Numbered from the stretch's first letter, positions 17,239-28,702 are shown. The stretch: DNA of 64,000 bases from Brevundimonas sp. SORGH_AS_0993 (GCF_030818545.1 NZ_JAUTAH010000001.1:1431001-1495000); one strand, 5' to 3'. A program made the numbers and translations. The notes: generated by a model from the letters alone, not told the origin.

Positions 17239-18077
17239 TCCTGACCCTTTCCTGCCCCGACCGCCGCGGCATCGTGGCGGCCGTCTCCGCCTTCCTGCTG
17301 GAGCGGAACGCCAACATTTCCGACGCCCAGCAGTTCGGCGACGCCTCCACCGCCACCTTCTTCATGCGTGTGGTGTTCGCGCCCGACGACGGCGACGCCG
17401 AGCCGGCCCTGCGCGCCGCCTTCGCCCCCCTGGCCGAACGGTTCGAGATGGACTGGACCCTGCGCGGGCCGGAACCGCGCAAGGTGATGATCCTGACCTC
17501 GCGCTTCGACCACTGCCTGGCGGACCTGCTGTACCGCTGGCGGATCGGCGAACTGCCGATGGACCTGACGGGGATCGTCTCCAACCACCCGCGCCATATG
17601 ATCGGCCATGTCGATCTGGGCGACCTGCCCTTCCACCATCTGCCGATCAGCCCCGCCGACAAGCCGGCGCAAGAGGCCCAGCTTCTTCGTCTGATCGCGG
17701 AGACGGGAACCGAACTGGTGGTCCTGGCCCGCTACATGCAGATCCTGTCCGACGATCTCAGCGCGCGCCTGGCCGGTCGCTGCATCAACATCCACCATTC
17801 CTTCCTGCCGGGTTTCAAGGGCGCGCGCCCCTATCACCAGGCCCATGCGCGCGGGGTGAAGGTGATCGGAGCCACGGCCCACTATGTCACCGCCGCTCTG
17901 GACGAGGGGCCGATCATCGAACAGGACGTCGAACGCATCAGCCACCGCGACACGCCCGAAGACCTGATCCGCAAAGGGCGCGACATCGAGCGCCGGGTGC
18001 TGGCCCGCGCCGTCCGACGGCATCTGGAAGATCGGGTTCTGCTGCACGGCGCAAAGACCGTGGTGTTCGAAGACTGA
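17235..18077 (+). CDS. purU: Formyltetrahydrofolate deformylase
   Basis: A 280-residue enzyme that hydrolyses 10-formyl-THF to THF plus formate. An N-terminal ACT domain ([20 protein letters not shown]) is followed by the formyltransferase-fold catalytic domain, with the [11 protein letters not shown] and [17 protein letters not shown] motifs that carry the Asn, His and Asp active-site residues. It overlaps the deoxyinosine glycosylase stop by four bases (ATGA). The formate it makes is the substrate of PurT, encoded about 19 kb downstream in this window. Confidence 0.94.
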   Translation: MILTLSCPDRRGIVAAVSAFLLERNANISDAQQFGDASTATFFMRVVFAPDDGDAEPALRAAFAPLAERFEMDWTLRGPEPRKVMILTSRFDHCLADLLYRWRIGELPMDLTGIVSNHPRHMIGHVDLGDLPFHHLPISPADKPAQEAQLLRLIAETGTELVVLARYMQILSDDLSARLAGRCINIHHSFLPGFKGARPYHQAHARGVKVIGATAHYVTAALDEGPIIEQDVERISHRDTPEDLIRKGRDIERRVLARAVRRHLEDRVLLHGAKTVVFED

Positions 18078-18233
18078 ACCGCCAGGCGGCGCCTGATCGA
18101 GCCTCTGGCTACCGCCCTGCAAAATATTTGCGAACGGGCTGGAACCGATGGAAACCAAATCACGCCTTCGGTGTTCTTGAAGGGCGCGAGACGCAGAGTA
18201 TGCCGGGAGAGACATCCCCCAACGTCCCCGGCG

Positions 18234-18272
18234 AAAAAGAAAGGGCCGCACTTTCCCCCGGGTGCGGCCCTT
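18234..18272 (-). terminator. Terminator of the zeta-inhibitor gene
   Basis: Hairpin arms 18241-18250 and 18263-18272 (AAGGGCCGCA and complement) are perfect. Read on the minus strand they end in a T-rich tract (18234-18240). It lies about 30 nt past the DUF1476 stop and may also work for purU on the other strand. Confidence 0.8.
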
Positions 18273-18305
18273 TCGACGTCTTGAACGGCCCGAAGGTCGA
18301 AAATC

Positions 18306-18629
18306 TTATTCGCCGGCGCGGATTTCCTCGCGCGCGATGGAGGCCAGCTCGTCGATCTTCGAGCGAATCTCGCCCTCCGACACCGACAGACCCGCGCCCT
18401 TGAAGTCGCCGGCGACCTTGCGGAAGACGTCCTCGTCGCCCGGCTGTTCGAAATCGGCGCGCACCACGGCGGCGGCGTATTGCTCGGCGCTCTCGCTCGA
18501 CAGGCCCATCTTCTCGGCAGCCCACAGGCCCAGCATCTTGTTGCGCCGGGCGATGGCCTTGAATTCCTGCTCCTGATCGAGGGCGAACTTGGCTTCGAAA
18601 GCCTTTTCCCGATCGTCGAAGGTCGTCAT
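18306..18629 (-). CDS. DUF1476 protein, F1-ATPase zeta-type inhibitor
   Basis: A 107-residue, highly charged helical protein starting MTTFDDREKAFEAKFALDQE, the typical N-terminus of DUF1476. In Paracoccus denitrificans this family is the zeta subunit, which inserts its N-terminal segment into F1 and blocks ATP hydrolysis. The family is largely restricted to alphaproteobacteria. I start at the second ATG (18629) because conservation begins there. It is divergent from purC with about 270 nt between them. Confidence 0.88.
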   Translation of the reverse strand: MTTFDDREKAFEAKFALDQEQEFKAIARRNKMLGLWAAEKMGLSSESAEQYAAAVVRADFEQPGDEDVFRKVAGDFKGAGLSVSEGEIRSKIDELASIAREEIRAGE

Positions 18630-18764
18630 ATCGCTCAGCATGTTCCGCACCCCGCCAAACTCCGGGGCAAGCGCCGTCTATAGCCCGACCGCCCGCGAAC
18701 GCAACCGCCTGTGACCCACCGGAACGTCCTGTCCACATCCAAGACCATCCGTATTTGTATCGGA

Positions 18765-18778
18765 AGCCGCCTTCGGCT
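18765..18778. promoter_or_regulatory. Small hairpin in the purC upstream region
   Basis: AGCCG and CGGCT form a perfect 5-bp stem with a CCTT loop, about 125 nt before the purC start and in the shared divergent region with the zeta-inhibitor gene. No T-run follows. Function is unknown; it could lie in the 5' leader of either transcript. Confidence 0.3.
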
Positions 18779-18903
18779 AAGGAGACGCCGAACGAGATTG
18801 ACTGCCCGAGCGATTCCGAAACGCGCCGCCAGGATCGGGACTTCCCGGCATCATGGCCGCGCGATTTTTGTTTCTAACGGGCGCCCGTAAGGCGGGACGG
18901 ACG

Positions 18904-19661
<758 letters not shown>

Positions 19662-19662
<1 letters not shown>

Positions 19663-19898
19663 TGGCCAAGGTGAAAGTTCACGTCTTCCTCAAGCCCGGC
19701 GTTCTGGACGTTCAGGGCAAGGCCGTCGAAGGCGCCCTGCAGGGCCTGGGCTGGACCGGCGTGTCGAACGCGCGCGTCGGCAAGTTGATCGAGTTCGACC
19801 TCGACGGCGCCGAAGACCCGCAAGGCGAAGCCAAAAAGATGTGCGAGCAGCTTCTCGCCAATACGGTGATCGAAAGCTACCGCATCGAGGCGGCTTAA
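19662..19898 (+). CDS. purS: Phosphoribosylformylglycinamidine synthase subunit PurS
   Basis: A 78-residue small subunit of the three-part FGAM synthase (PurS, PurQ, PurL). The pattern KVHVFLKPGVLDVQGKAVEGAL, then a GVSNARVGKLIEFDLD stretch and a terminal NTVIESYRIE is diagnostic. PurS bridges PurQ and PurL and helps channel ammonia. It is coupled to purC and followed by an intrinsic terminator, so purQ and purL, further downstream, need their own promoter or read-through. Confidence 0.96.
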
Positions 19899-19901
19899 AT
19901 C

Positions 19902-20359
19902 ATGAAGGCCGCCCCGATCATCGGCGCGGCCTTTGTCTTTCTAGCTGCACGCCAAAACATCCCGCCGTCGAGTTCGGCAGTGTCGGACTTGATCGCCGCA
20001 AAGGCTTCGACGCCTTGCGATCTGAAATCGCGTCTATTCCCGGCATTGTGGCCGACAAACATGATCGTGGCTCATCGGCCTATCGAGACGACCGAGAGCT
20101 GAAGCTCTGTCTGGTCACGCAGCCCGATCACCCTGCACATCCCGCCCTATTCGTCCGTCAGGTCGTGTCGGGCATCGAGTTGACGCAGATCATATCCGGC
20201 GGCTGCGGCTTCGGCGGCCAATCGGCCTTGGAAGCAGAACTCAAGGCCCACCATCTGTTCGACAGGCTTCTTAACGCAGAAGAAGATTGCGTCATGTGGA
20301 CGCCTCCTCGACTTGAATCCCCAACAGTGGATCGGCGACGGCCTCCTCCTCCATTGTGA
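19902..20359 (+). pseudogene. Possible frameshifted lipoprotein gene
   Basis: From about 19945 to 20359 one frame is open with coding-like codon use (residues such as GFDALRSEIASIPGIVADKH, ELKLCLVTQPDHPAHP) but no good start codon. Just upstream, another frame starts at ATG 19902 with MKAAPIIGAAFV. Adding one base near 19936 would join them into a lipoprotein signal ending LSSC. The same bases also form the purCS terminator, so this may be coincidence. No known family is recognised in the distal part. Codon use here is less GC-biased than the neighbours. Confidence 0.35.
19905..19936 (+). terminator. Intrinsic terminator of purCS
   Basis: Arms 19905-19912 (AAGGCCGC) and 19926-19933 pair perfectly and are followed by a T-rich tract ending in TCTTT. 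It begins six bases after the purS stop. Confidence 0.8.
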
Positions 20360-20406
20360 TCGGTCACGGTCCGCCTAAATGCTTTATCGACACAGAGGAG
20401 CGACCG

Positions 20407-20886
20407 ATGACCTTCACCCTGACCTCCACAGACATTCAGGACGACGGCGTGCTGCCGGACGCCCAGGTTCACGCCAAGGGCAATCAGTCGCCTCAACTGG
20501 CCTGGTCGGGCGCGCCCGAGGGAACCAAGAGCTTCGCCGTCACCTGCTACGACCCCGATGCGCCCACGGGTTCGGGCTTCTGGCACTGGACGGTCGCCAA
20601 CATTCCCGCCGACGTGACCGAACTGCCGACCGGGGCGGGATCGCGCGGAGGCGACCTGCCCAAGGGGACGATCCAGGGCCGCACCGACTTCGGCCAGCCC
20701 GGCTTCGGCGGCGCCGCTCCGCCCGCCGGCCACGGCCCGCACCGCTATATCTTCACGGTTTTCGCCGTCGATGTAGAGACGCTGGACGTCACGGCCGACG
20801 ATTCCGGCGCCGTCTTCGGCTTCAACCTGCATTTCCACACCCTGGCGAAGGCGTCGATCACCGCGACCTACGAAAACAAAGCGTGA
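20407..20886 (+). CDS. YbhB/YbcL family PEBP-like protein
   Basis: A 159-residue phosphatidylethanolamine-binding protein family member, of the bacterial YbhB/YbcL (Raf kinase inhibitor-like) group. The ligand-pocket motifs are YDPDAPTGSGFWHW and GPHRYIFTVFAVD. No signal peptide is visible, so it should be cytoplasmic. AGAGGAG lies before the ATG at 20407. The bacterial function is unsettled. It lies between purCS and an MFS exporter on the same strand. Confidence 0.92.
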   Translation: MTFTLTSTDIQDDGVLPDAQVHAKGNQSPQLAWSGAPEGTKSFAVTCYDPDAPTGSGFWHWTVANIPADVTELPTGAGSRGGDLPKGTIQGRTDFGQPGFGGAAPPAGHGPHRYIFTVFAVDVETLDVTADDSGAVFGFNLHFHTLAKASITATYENKA

Positions 20887-20946
20887 TCGCAGCGGGGCGT
20901 CGGCGCCCTTGCCCTGACATGAACGCTGATTAGTTTGCAGCGCAGC

Positions 20947-22143
20947 ATGACCGACATCGCCCTCGACACCGCCCCTCCGGTCCATTCTCGCACGGCGGTC
21001 GCCCTGGTGCTTATCGCCTTGGCGATGGGCGGTTTCGCCATCGGCGTGACCGAGTTCGCGGCCATGAGCATCCTGCCCGATTTCGCGGCGGGCCTGGGCG
21101 TCGACGCCCCGGCCGCCGGTCATGTGATCAGCGCCTACGCCGCCGGCGTGGTGGTCGGCGCCCCGATCCTGGCGGTGCTGGGCGCGCGCAGCCCTCGCTG
21201 GCTGCTGCTGATCGGCTTCATGGGTCTGTTCGCCGTCGGCAACGGCCTGTCGGCGGTCGCCCCGACCTATGAATGGATGCTGGTCTTCCGTTTCCTCAGC
21301 GGCGTGCCCCACGGGGCCTACTTCGGCGTAGCGGCCCTGGTCGCCGCCTCCATCGCGCCGCTGCACCTGCGCACCCGCGCCGTCTCCACCATCCTGATGG
21401 GGCTGACGCTGGCGACCGTGATCGGGGTGCCCTTCGCCAGTCTGGTCAGCCACGCCTTCGGCTGGCGCTGGACCTTCGCCATCGTCAGCGTCCTGGCCCT
21501 GACCACCATGATCCTTGTGGCCCTGTTCGCGCCGCGCGACGCGGCCCATCCGGACGCCAGTCCCTTGCGCGAACTGGGCGCCCTGAAGCGCGCCCAGGTC
21601 TGGCTGACCCTGGGCGTGGGCGCCATAGGCTTCGGCGGAATGTTCGCCGTTTACGCCTATCTGGCCTCGACTCTTCAGGCTGTCACCGGCGTCGGGCCCG
21701 ACCTGCTGCCCTGGGTCTTCGCCGTCTTCGGCGTGGGGATGTTCCTGGGCAACATACTGGGGGCCTGGGCGGCCGACCGCGTGGGCTTTCCCGCGGCGGG
21801 GGGCCTGTTGCTATGGAGCGCGGCGGCCCTGGCGCTGTATCCGTTCGCGGCCTCCAACGTCTGGGCCCTGATGGGGGTGGTGCTGTTGATCGGCGGTGGC
21901 GGCGGCCTGGGCGCCGTCCTGCAGACGCGACTGATGGACGTGGCCGGGAACGCCCAGACCCTGGCCGCCGCCCTGAACCATTCGGCCTTCAACACCGCCA
22001 ACGCGCTGGGGCCCTTTCTGGGCGGCCTGGCCATTGCGGCGGGGTTCGGCTGGACCTCCACCGCCTGGGTCGGGGTGGGCCTTTCTCTGGGCGGCTTCGT
22101 CATCTTCGTCGTCGCCTGGCTGACGGGACGACGAACCGCCTGA
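20947..22143 (+). CDS. MFS transporter, DHA1/AraJ-like
   Basis: A 398-residue major facilitator with about 12 hydrophobic segments. The first helix region (ALAMGGFAIGVTEFAAMSILPDFAAGLG) and motif VFRFLSGVPHGAYFG are typical of the AraJ/Cmx drug and sugar efflux subgroup. Substrate cannot be predicted. I start at ATG 20947 rather than the in-frame TTG 12 bases earlier. It sits between the PEBP gene and a small gene ahead of purQ. Confidence 0.9.
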   Translation: MTDIALDTAPPVHSRTAVALVLIALAMGGFAIGVTEFAAMSILPDFAAGLGVDAPAAGHVISAYAAGVVVGAPILAVLGARSPRWLLLIGFMGLFAVGNGLSAVAPTYEWMLVFRFLSGVPHGAYFGVAALVAASIAPLHLRTRAVSTILMGLTLATVIGVPFASLVSHAFGWRWTFAIVSVLALTTMILVALFAPRDAAHPDASPLRELGALKRAQVWLTLGVGAIGFGGMFAVYAYLASTLQAVTGVGPDLLPWVFAVFGVGMFLGNILGAWAADRVGFPAAGGLLLWSAAALALYPFAASNVWALMGVVLLIGGGGGLGAVLQTRLMDVAGNAQTLAAALNHSAFNTANALGPFLGGLAIAAGFGWTSTAWVGVGLSLGGFVIFVVAWLTGRRTA

Positions 22144-22217
22144 TCGGCGCTTGCGCGGACGCCAGGCACACGCCAGTGTCACATGATCACAATTCATGAT
22201 TGCATTGGAGCCAGGAC

Positions 22218-22448
22218 GTGATCGCGGAAGAGTTGATGGCCCGGATCGGCCGCCTGGCGCTGCAAGTCGAGGAGGGCCGACGCCCGCCCCAGACGGCGGA
22301 CCAGCTTCACGACGCGATGGACGACCTGAACGCGGCACTGGGCCTGCCGCCCCTGACCGCCAACCGCCAGGCGCTGCTGGAGCGGGTGGAGGCCGTGCTT
22401 CGAACACTTGAGTCTTGCGGGACTGACAGGCCGACGGATCGGTGCTAA
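22218..22448 (+). CDS. Small helical protein of unknown function, GTG start
   Basis: A 76-residue hypothetical protein. GGAG lies seven bases before GTG 22218, which sets the start; the in-frame TTG at 22200 and ATG at 22236 are weaker. The sequence ([20 protein letters not shown], then [20 protein letters not shown] and [14 protein letters not shown]) looks like two or three amphipathic helices. It ends 11 bases before the purQ ATG, so it is probably co-transcribed with purQ. No family recognised. Confidence 0.65.
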   Translation: MIAEELMARIGRLALQVEEGRRPPQTADQLHDAMDDLNAALGLPPLTANRQALLERVEAVLRTLESCGTDRPTDRC

Positions 22449-22459
22449 AGGCCCGCGCC

Positions 22460-23122
22460 ATGAGCGCCGCCGTCATCGTCTTCCCCGGTTCCAACTGCGA
22501 TCGCGACTGCAAGGTCGCCGTCGAACGTTCCACCGGCGAACCCGTCTCGATGGTCTGGCACGCCGAGACGGAATTGCCCCAGGGGCTGGACCTGATCGTC
22601 ATTCCCGGCGGCTTCTCCTACGGCGACTATCTGCGCTGCGGGGCCATGGCGGCCCAGTCGCCGGTGATGCAGGCGGTCAAGAAGGCCGCTGATGACGGCG
22701 TGGCCGTGGTCGGCATCTGCAACGGCTTCCAGATCCTGTGCGAAGCCGGAATGTTGCCCGGCGCCCTGTTGCGCAACAAGGGGCTGAAATACGTCTGCAA
22801 GCCCATCAGCCTGACCGTCGCCAACGGCCAGACCCGCTTCACCGCCGGCTATCAGGGCCAGCGCGAAGTGGTCATGACCCAGGGCAACGGCGACGGAAAC
22901 TTCTTCGCCGACGCCGAGACCCTGGCCCGCATCGAGGGCGAAGGCCAGGTGGTGTTCCGCTATGTCGACAACCCCAACGGTTCGGTCAACGCCATCGCCG
23001 GCATCCAGAACGCCCGCGGCAATGTGCTGGGCATGATGCCCCACCCGGACCGCGCCTTCGAGGCCGAACTGGGCTCCGCCGACGGGGCGGTTCTGTTCCA
23101 GAGCATCTACGCGGCGGCGTGA
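22460..23122 (+). CDS. purQ: Phosphoribosylformylglycinamidine synthase subunit PurQ
   Basis: A 220-residue class I glutamine amidotransferase that supplies ammonia to PurL. The oxyanion/nucleophile motif [11 protein letters not shown] places the catalytic Cys at residue 87; the His and Glu of the triad are in [10 protein letters not shown] near the C-terminus. The N-terminal [10 protein letters not shown] and [12 protein letters not shown] motifs are characteristic. Length is normal. It is separated from purS by a PEBP gene, an MFS gene and a small gene. Confidence 0.97.
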   Translation: MSAAVIVFPGSNCDRDCKVAVERSTGEPVSMVWHAETELPQGLDLIVIPGGFSYGDYLRCGAMAAQSPVMQAVKKAADDGVAVVGICNGFQILCEAGMLPGALLRNKGLKYVCKPISLTVANGQTRFTAGYQGQREVVMTQGNGDGNFFADAETLARIEGEGQVVFRYVDNPNGSVNAIAGIQNARGNVLGMMPHPDRAFEAELGSADGAVLFQSIYAAA

Positions 23123-23152
23123 CGGCAATCCGAGTTGGTGCGGATTGAAGGA

Positions 23153-23986
23153 ATGCTCAAGCTTCTTCGATTCCTCGCCGTTTCCTTGGCTCTGGCCAGT
23201 GCAACACCCGCCCTGGCTCAAGAGACCGCCCCTCAGAGCGAGGACTGGACCTTGCTATCCTTGCCCGCGCGCAAGGCGGTCGTGGCCACGGTCAACTTCA
23301 CATCCGGCTTGGCCGTCGCCGCACGCTGCGTCGATGGCGTTTATGATGTCCTGATCACCGGCTTGCCCGAAGCGGCGGGCCGAGCCACATCGCGCGAACT
23401 CGGCGTTCAGGTTGGCGACCAGTCCGAGCCTCACATGTCCATCTGGTCGGTGAGTGCGCGACGCGATGCGGCGTTCAGCCGAATTCCCGTTCTCGTGGCG
23501 CGGGGTCTGGCCGAGGGCGGCAAGCTTCAGATCATCGTTCCATCGCCGTCTGCCAGGCCCCGCACAAGGTATGTCATGGACCTGGACCCCTCCAGCACCT
23601 CCATCGAACAGACCCTGACGGCGTGCGGACGGGCCATGGTGGACCCGCGTCAGGTTCAGGCTGAAAAGATTGACGGCAATGGACAAGACGGACTGCCCGA
23701 TACCGTCAAATGGAAGATCATGCCGCGCCCGGAATTCCCGGCTCCTGTGAATGACCGCAGCCCCTTGGAGGGCTATGTCGTCCTGTCATGCGTCGCCGAT
23801 GAGGTGGGACGTCTGACGCAATGCGAGAGCGAAAGTGAACAGCCGGCAGGCTATAATCTTTGGCGTGCAGTCGAGCGGTCTTTGTCCAGGGCCAGAGTCG
23901 AGCTTTCGGACCAAGCCGCCGCCGCCGGTCTGACCCTGTCTGGCCGCATGATTCTTTTCTCCATCAACTTCAAGATACAGCCGTAA
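23153..23986 (+). CDS. Periplasmic protein with TonB C-terminal-like domain
   Basis: A 277-residue secreted protein with a clear signal peptide (LLRFLAVSLALASATPALAQ). The C-terminal part (PEFPAPVNDRSPLEGYVVLSC, GRLTQCESESEQPAGY, GRMILFSINFKI) follows the pattern of TonB C-terminal-like domains abundant in Caulobacterales, where a short G-x-V-x-L-x-C strand is followed by G-x-L-x-x-C. The middle is unrecognised. Codon use is less GC-biased than in neighbouring genes. It is convergent with a small acidic protein gene. Confidence 0.65.
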   Translation: MLKLLRFLAVSLALASATPALAQETAPQSEDWTLLSLPARKAVVATVNFTSGLAVAARCVDGVYDVLITGLPEAAGRATSRELGVQVGDQSEPHMSIWSVSARRDAAFSRIPVLVARGLAEGGKLQIIVPSPSARPRTRYVMDLDPSSTSIEQTLTACGRAMVDPRQVQAEKIDGNGQDGLPDTVKWKIMPRPEFPAPVNDRSPLEGYVVLSCVADEVGRLTQCESESEQPAGYNLWRAVERSLSRARVELSDQAAAAGLTLSGRMILFSINFKIQP

Positions 23987-24004
23987 GCAGGCTCAAACCT
24001 GCTT
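23985..24004. terminator. Hairpin spanning two convergent stop codons
   Basis: Arms 23985-23991 (AAGCAGG) and 23998-24004 pair perfectly around a 6-nt loop. The hairpin spans the ends of the genes at 23153-23986 and 23993-24193. There is no long T-run, so termination efficiency is uncertain. Confidence 0.5.
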
Positions 24005-24193
24005 GATCCGGGCGCGGCCGTCGGACAGGTCGGCGGCCGCGTCGTCTTCGGTCTCATCATCGTCGAGCGCCGGTGCGCCGGCTTCGCGCTGGGCGGCCAG
24101 TTCCCGGGCCCCGACCCCCAAGCCCTGTTCGATGGCCAGATTGGCCTCGACCTCTTCGGCCAGGGGCGGCGTGTCGTCGTCGATGTCGGCCAT
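23993..24193 (-). CDS. Small acidic protein, 66 residues
   Basis: Starts MADIDDDTPPLAEEVEANLA and contains a run of acidic residues (LDDDETEDDAAADL). AAGGAAA lies nine bases before the ATG. No domain is recognised and the protein is likely disordered. It is one of three small acidic hypothetical proteins encoded on the minus strand within about 2 kb. It lies downstream of the repeat-containing gene at 24250-24672. Confidence 0.6.
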   Translation of the reverse strand: MADIDDDTPPLAEEVEANLAIEQGLGVGARELAAQREAGAPALDDDETEDDAAADLSDGRARIKQV

Positions 24194-24249
24194 GGCGGTT
24201 TCCTTCTCTAACCTTCCCCGACAACCGATGGCGGAGCGGCCGGTTCCCG

Positions 24250-24672
24250 TCACCGGCCGAGCAAAGGCTCCAGACTGGCGCGCGACAGGGGCCGGAAGGT
24301 CAGGAACCGCCCACCGACGCTCAGCGTCACCTCATGCGCTTGGGGGCGTTGCAGCAAGGCGGGATCGTCCAGAGACACGGCCCGACCCGACGCCCGGTCG
24401 CGGGCGTCCATCGGCGGCACGATGCGTCGCCGGTTCGCCGTCGCCAGGGCGGCCATGAAGGCGCGGGCGGCATTGGCCTGCTGCGCGGGCGTCAGGGCCT
24501 GACGCACCCGCTCCCACGCCGCCGCCGCCTCTGCATCCAGGATCGCTTCGCCCGTCTGAGCCTTGACGGCGTTGGCCAGACCCAAGCCCAAGCCCAAGCC
24601 CAGGCCCAGGCCCAGGCCCGCCGCCCCCGCGAACGGGACGAATAGGCCGCGTCTTGTCGATCCCGATGTCAT
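24250..24672 (-). CDS. Exported hypothetical protein with Gly-Leu repeat signal peptide
   Basis: A 140-residue protein starting MTSGSTRRGLFVPFAGAAG. The hydrophobic core of its signal peptide is built from a seven-fold Gly-Leu repeat encoded by a hexanucleotide tandem repeat. The RR before the core could suggest Tat export. The mature part is helical (EAAAAWERVRQALTPAQQANAARAFMAALATANRRR) and ends with a beta-like DALLQRP...EVTLSVGGRFLTFRPLSRA region. No family recognised. It has no obvious operon partner except the small acidic gene downstream. Confidence 0.6.
   Translation of the reverse strand: MTSGSTRRGLFVPFAGAAGLGLGLGLGLGLGLANAVKAQTGEAILDAEAAAAWERVRQALTPAQQANAARAFMAALATANRRRIVPPMDARDRASGRAVSLDDPALLQRPQAHEVTLSVGGRFLTFRPLSRASLEPLLGR
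24581..24616. repeat. Hexanucleotide tandem repeat inside a coding region
   Basis: Six tandem 6-bp units: three CCCAAG then three CCCAGG. On the minus strand they encode Gly-Leu pairs in a signal peptide. Because the unit is a multiple of three, slippage would change length without breaking the frame. Confidence 0.95.
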
Positions 24673-24788
24673 GAACGCATCATGAGGCGCAGCCGCCACG
24701 CCGATGCAAGCTTCACTTTTCTGTCCGCCCGCATGAACCTAAGACCCGTTCGATGCGTAACCGTATCCAACGCCGCAAGGGAATGCCC

Positions 24789-25583
24789 ATGTCCTCGATC
24801 CTTCGCCCCACCCCCGGCCAGCGCACGCGCCGTCTGGTCGTCCTGGCCGCCGCCGTCTTCGCCATCGTCACACCCATCGTGCAGAACCTGGCGGGCCTGG
24901 GCCTGAACCAGGCGCAGTTCGCCGCCGACGGAAACACGACCCTGCGCGTGGCGGGCTACGCCTTCTCCATCTGGGGCCTGATCTATCTGGGCATACTGGC
25001 CTATGCGATCCGCCAGGTCCTGCCCCAGACGGGCGAGAGCGACCTGATCACCCGCATGGGCCTGCCGTCCATCGTGGCCTTCTTCGGCCTGGGGCTGTGG
25101 ATCGTCGTCGCCGCCCTGAACCTGAAGGCGGCCAGCGTCATCATCATCTTCGCCACCCTGATCTCGCTTCTGGCGCCCCTCTTGTCCTATGCGCGCGGCA
25201 TTCGCGGCGTGGGCCGGTTCGAACGGGACCGCCTCTTCCTGGTCTGGCCGCTGGCGGCCCTGGCGGGATGGCTGACGGTGGCCGCGCCCCTGAACCTGAT
25301 CACCACGGCGACGGCGTTCCAGGCCCTGCCCGCCGCCCTGTCGCCGCAGGGCTGGGCCATCGTGGCTATCGTGGCGACCACGGCGGTCGCACTGGGCGTG
25401 ACGGCTGTTCTGCGGACCCTGGCCTATCCCCTGCCCGCCGCGTGGGGCCTACTGGGCGCCTTCGTGGCGGAACAGGCGGACGGCAAGCCGGTGGTCGCCT
25501 TCACCGCCCTGGGCGCGGCGATCGTGCTGCTGCTGGGCGGGGTGCTGCTCAGCTTCCGGCTACGGCCCGGCGTCGAACGCTAA
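24789..25583 (+). CDS. Multi-pass membrane protein, distantly TspO-like
   Basis: A 264-residue integral membrane protein with about eight hydrophobic segments. The GYAFSIWGLIYLGILAYA segment resembles the FSIWGxIYL motif of TspO-related (tryptophan-rich sensory) proteins, but the protein is larger than TspO and low in tryptophan. Start chosen at ATG 24789 with AAGGG about seven bases upstream of it; ATG 24783 and 24753 are alternatives. Function unknown. It converges with, and overlaps by four bases, the small acidic gene at 25580. Confidence 0.6.
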   Translation: MSSILRPTPGQRTRRLVVLAAAVFAIVTPIVQNLAGLGLNQAQFAADGNTTLRVAGYAFSIWGLIYLGILAYAIRQVLPQTGESDLITRMGLPSIVAFFGLGLWIVVAALNLKAASVIIIFATLISLLAPLLSYARGIRGVGRFERDRLFLVWPLAALAGWLTVAAPLNLITTATAFQALPAALSPQGWAIVAIVATTAVALGVTAVLRTLAYPLPAAWGLLGAFVAEQADGKPVVAFTALGAAIVLLLGGVLLSFRLRPGVER

Positions 25584-25813
25584 CCCGCGACCGGATCGTC
25601 CTGAGGGTCATGGTCGTCGGCGCCCACGTCGAAGGCCCCGGCCTCATGGAATCCGACGCTGCCGACGCCGACGGCCGAGCCGGTCAGGCGTTGGCGGCTG
25701 CGGAAGGCCGTTTCGGGGGCCTCGGCGTCCAGGTCGCGGGTCACGGCGGGATCGTTGGAGCGGTTCATCTGCTGACCGTCCGCCGGGACGATGTGGCGGG
25801 GGTCGGCGCTCAT
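25580..25813 (-). CDS. Small acidic hypothetical protein, 77 residues
   Basis: Starts MSADPRHIVPADGQQMNRSN and ends rich in Asp and Gly (FDVGADDHDPQDDP). Its ATG overlaps the stop of the upstream small gene (ATGA), showing translational coupling. Its own stop overlaps the end of the convergent membrane-protein gene. No domain recognised; likely disordered. Confidence 0.55.
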   Translation of the reverse strand: MSADPRHIVPADGQQMNRSNDPAVTRDLDAEAPETAFRSRQRLTGSAVGVGSVGFHEAGAFDVGADDHDPQDDPVAG

Positions 25814-25977
25814 GCCGCGTCCTCCCCGTCCCGTTCGCCCTCTTCATCCTCTTCGGCCTTTTCGGCCTTTTTCTGGGCCGCCTCGGCCAGGGCCGTGGCG
25901 CCGGCGTCGTCGGCGGCGATGCTGGGGCGGTCCGCGTCGTCGGGCGCGGCGGCGGGATCGTGCGTCATGTCGGTCAT
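25810..25977 (-). CDS. Small acidic, Lys/Glu-rich protein, 55 residues
   Basis: A short gene on the minus strand starting MTDMTHDPAAAPDDADRPS and ending with a charged helix (AAQKKAEKAEEDEEGERD). AGGAG lies eight bases before the ATG. It overlaps the next gene by four bases, forming a two-gene unit. No family recognised. It is divergent from purL. Confidence 0.55.
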   Translation of the reverse strand: MTDMTHDPAAAPDDADRPSIAADDAGATALAEAAQKKAEKAEEDEEGERDGEDAA

Positions 25978-26077
25978 GGAACAGGCTCCTGTTTCAGGTC
26001 GCAGGAATCAACCGCCCACGATCTTCGATGTTCCGGCGGGCTGACATTTGGCCCTGCGACCGCTAGAAGCGCGGCCC

Positions 26078-28303
<2,226 letters not shown>

Positions 28304-28307
<4 letters not shown>

Positions 28308-28645
28308 TCCGCGCCGCCGTTCCCGTCGCCCTGGTCCTGACGCTGGGGGCCTGCGACGGCGGCGGCGATCCGGTGCAGCAGGCGCTGCGCGACACATCCG
28401 CCGCCAATCACGCGGCGGCGGCCCGCACGACGGCCGAGACCGAGGCCGCCCGCCAGACGGCCGACCATGCCTATGTCGCCAGGATGATCGCCCACCACGA
28501 GGGCGCCGTCGCCTCGGCCCGCATCGCCCTACGCGACAGCCGCGACCCCGACATCCGCCGCATGGCCCAGACCGTGATCGACACCCGGACCCGCGAGATC
28601 GCCGAGATGAAGGTCTGGACGCCGAAGACCGCCCTGGCGAACTGA
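28304..28645 (+). CDS. DUF305 family lipoprotein, TTG start
   Basis: A 113-residue protein with a lipoprotein signal ([16 protein letters not shown], lipobox LGAC) and a DUF305 helical domain: [20 protein letters not shown] and [21 protein letters not shown]. The HHEGA motif is typical of this ferritin-like family, which has been linked to metal handling but has no settled role. The TTG at 28304 overlaps the purL TGA (TTGA), so it is probably translated by coupling to purL. In the uncorrected sequence its frame is fused artificially to the front part of purL. Confidence 0.82.
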
Positions 28646-28702
28646 GCCGCCAGCCTTGCATTGTCATCGATATTCCTCAGATTAAGGACAGAGGAGAGCG
28701 CA

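Noticed and set aside
24581..24616. Possible CRISPR-like repeat
   Set aside because: The 6-bp units are contiguous with no spacers and lie in a coding region.
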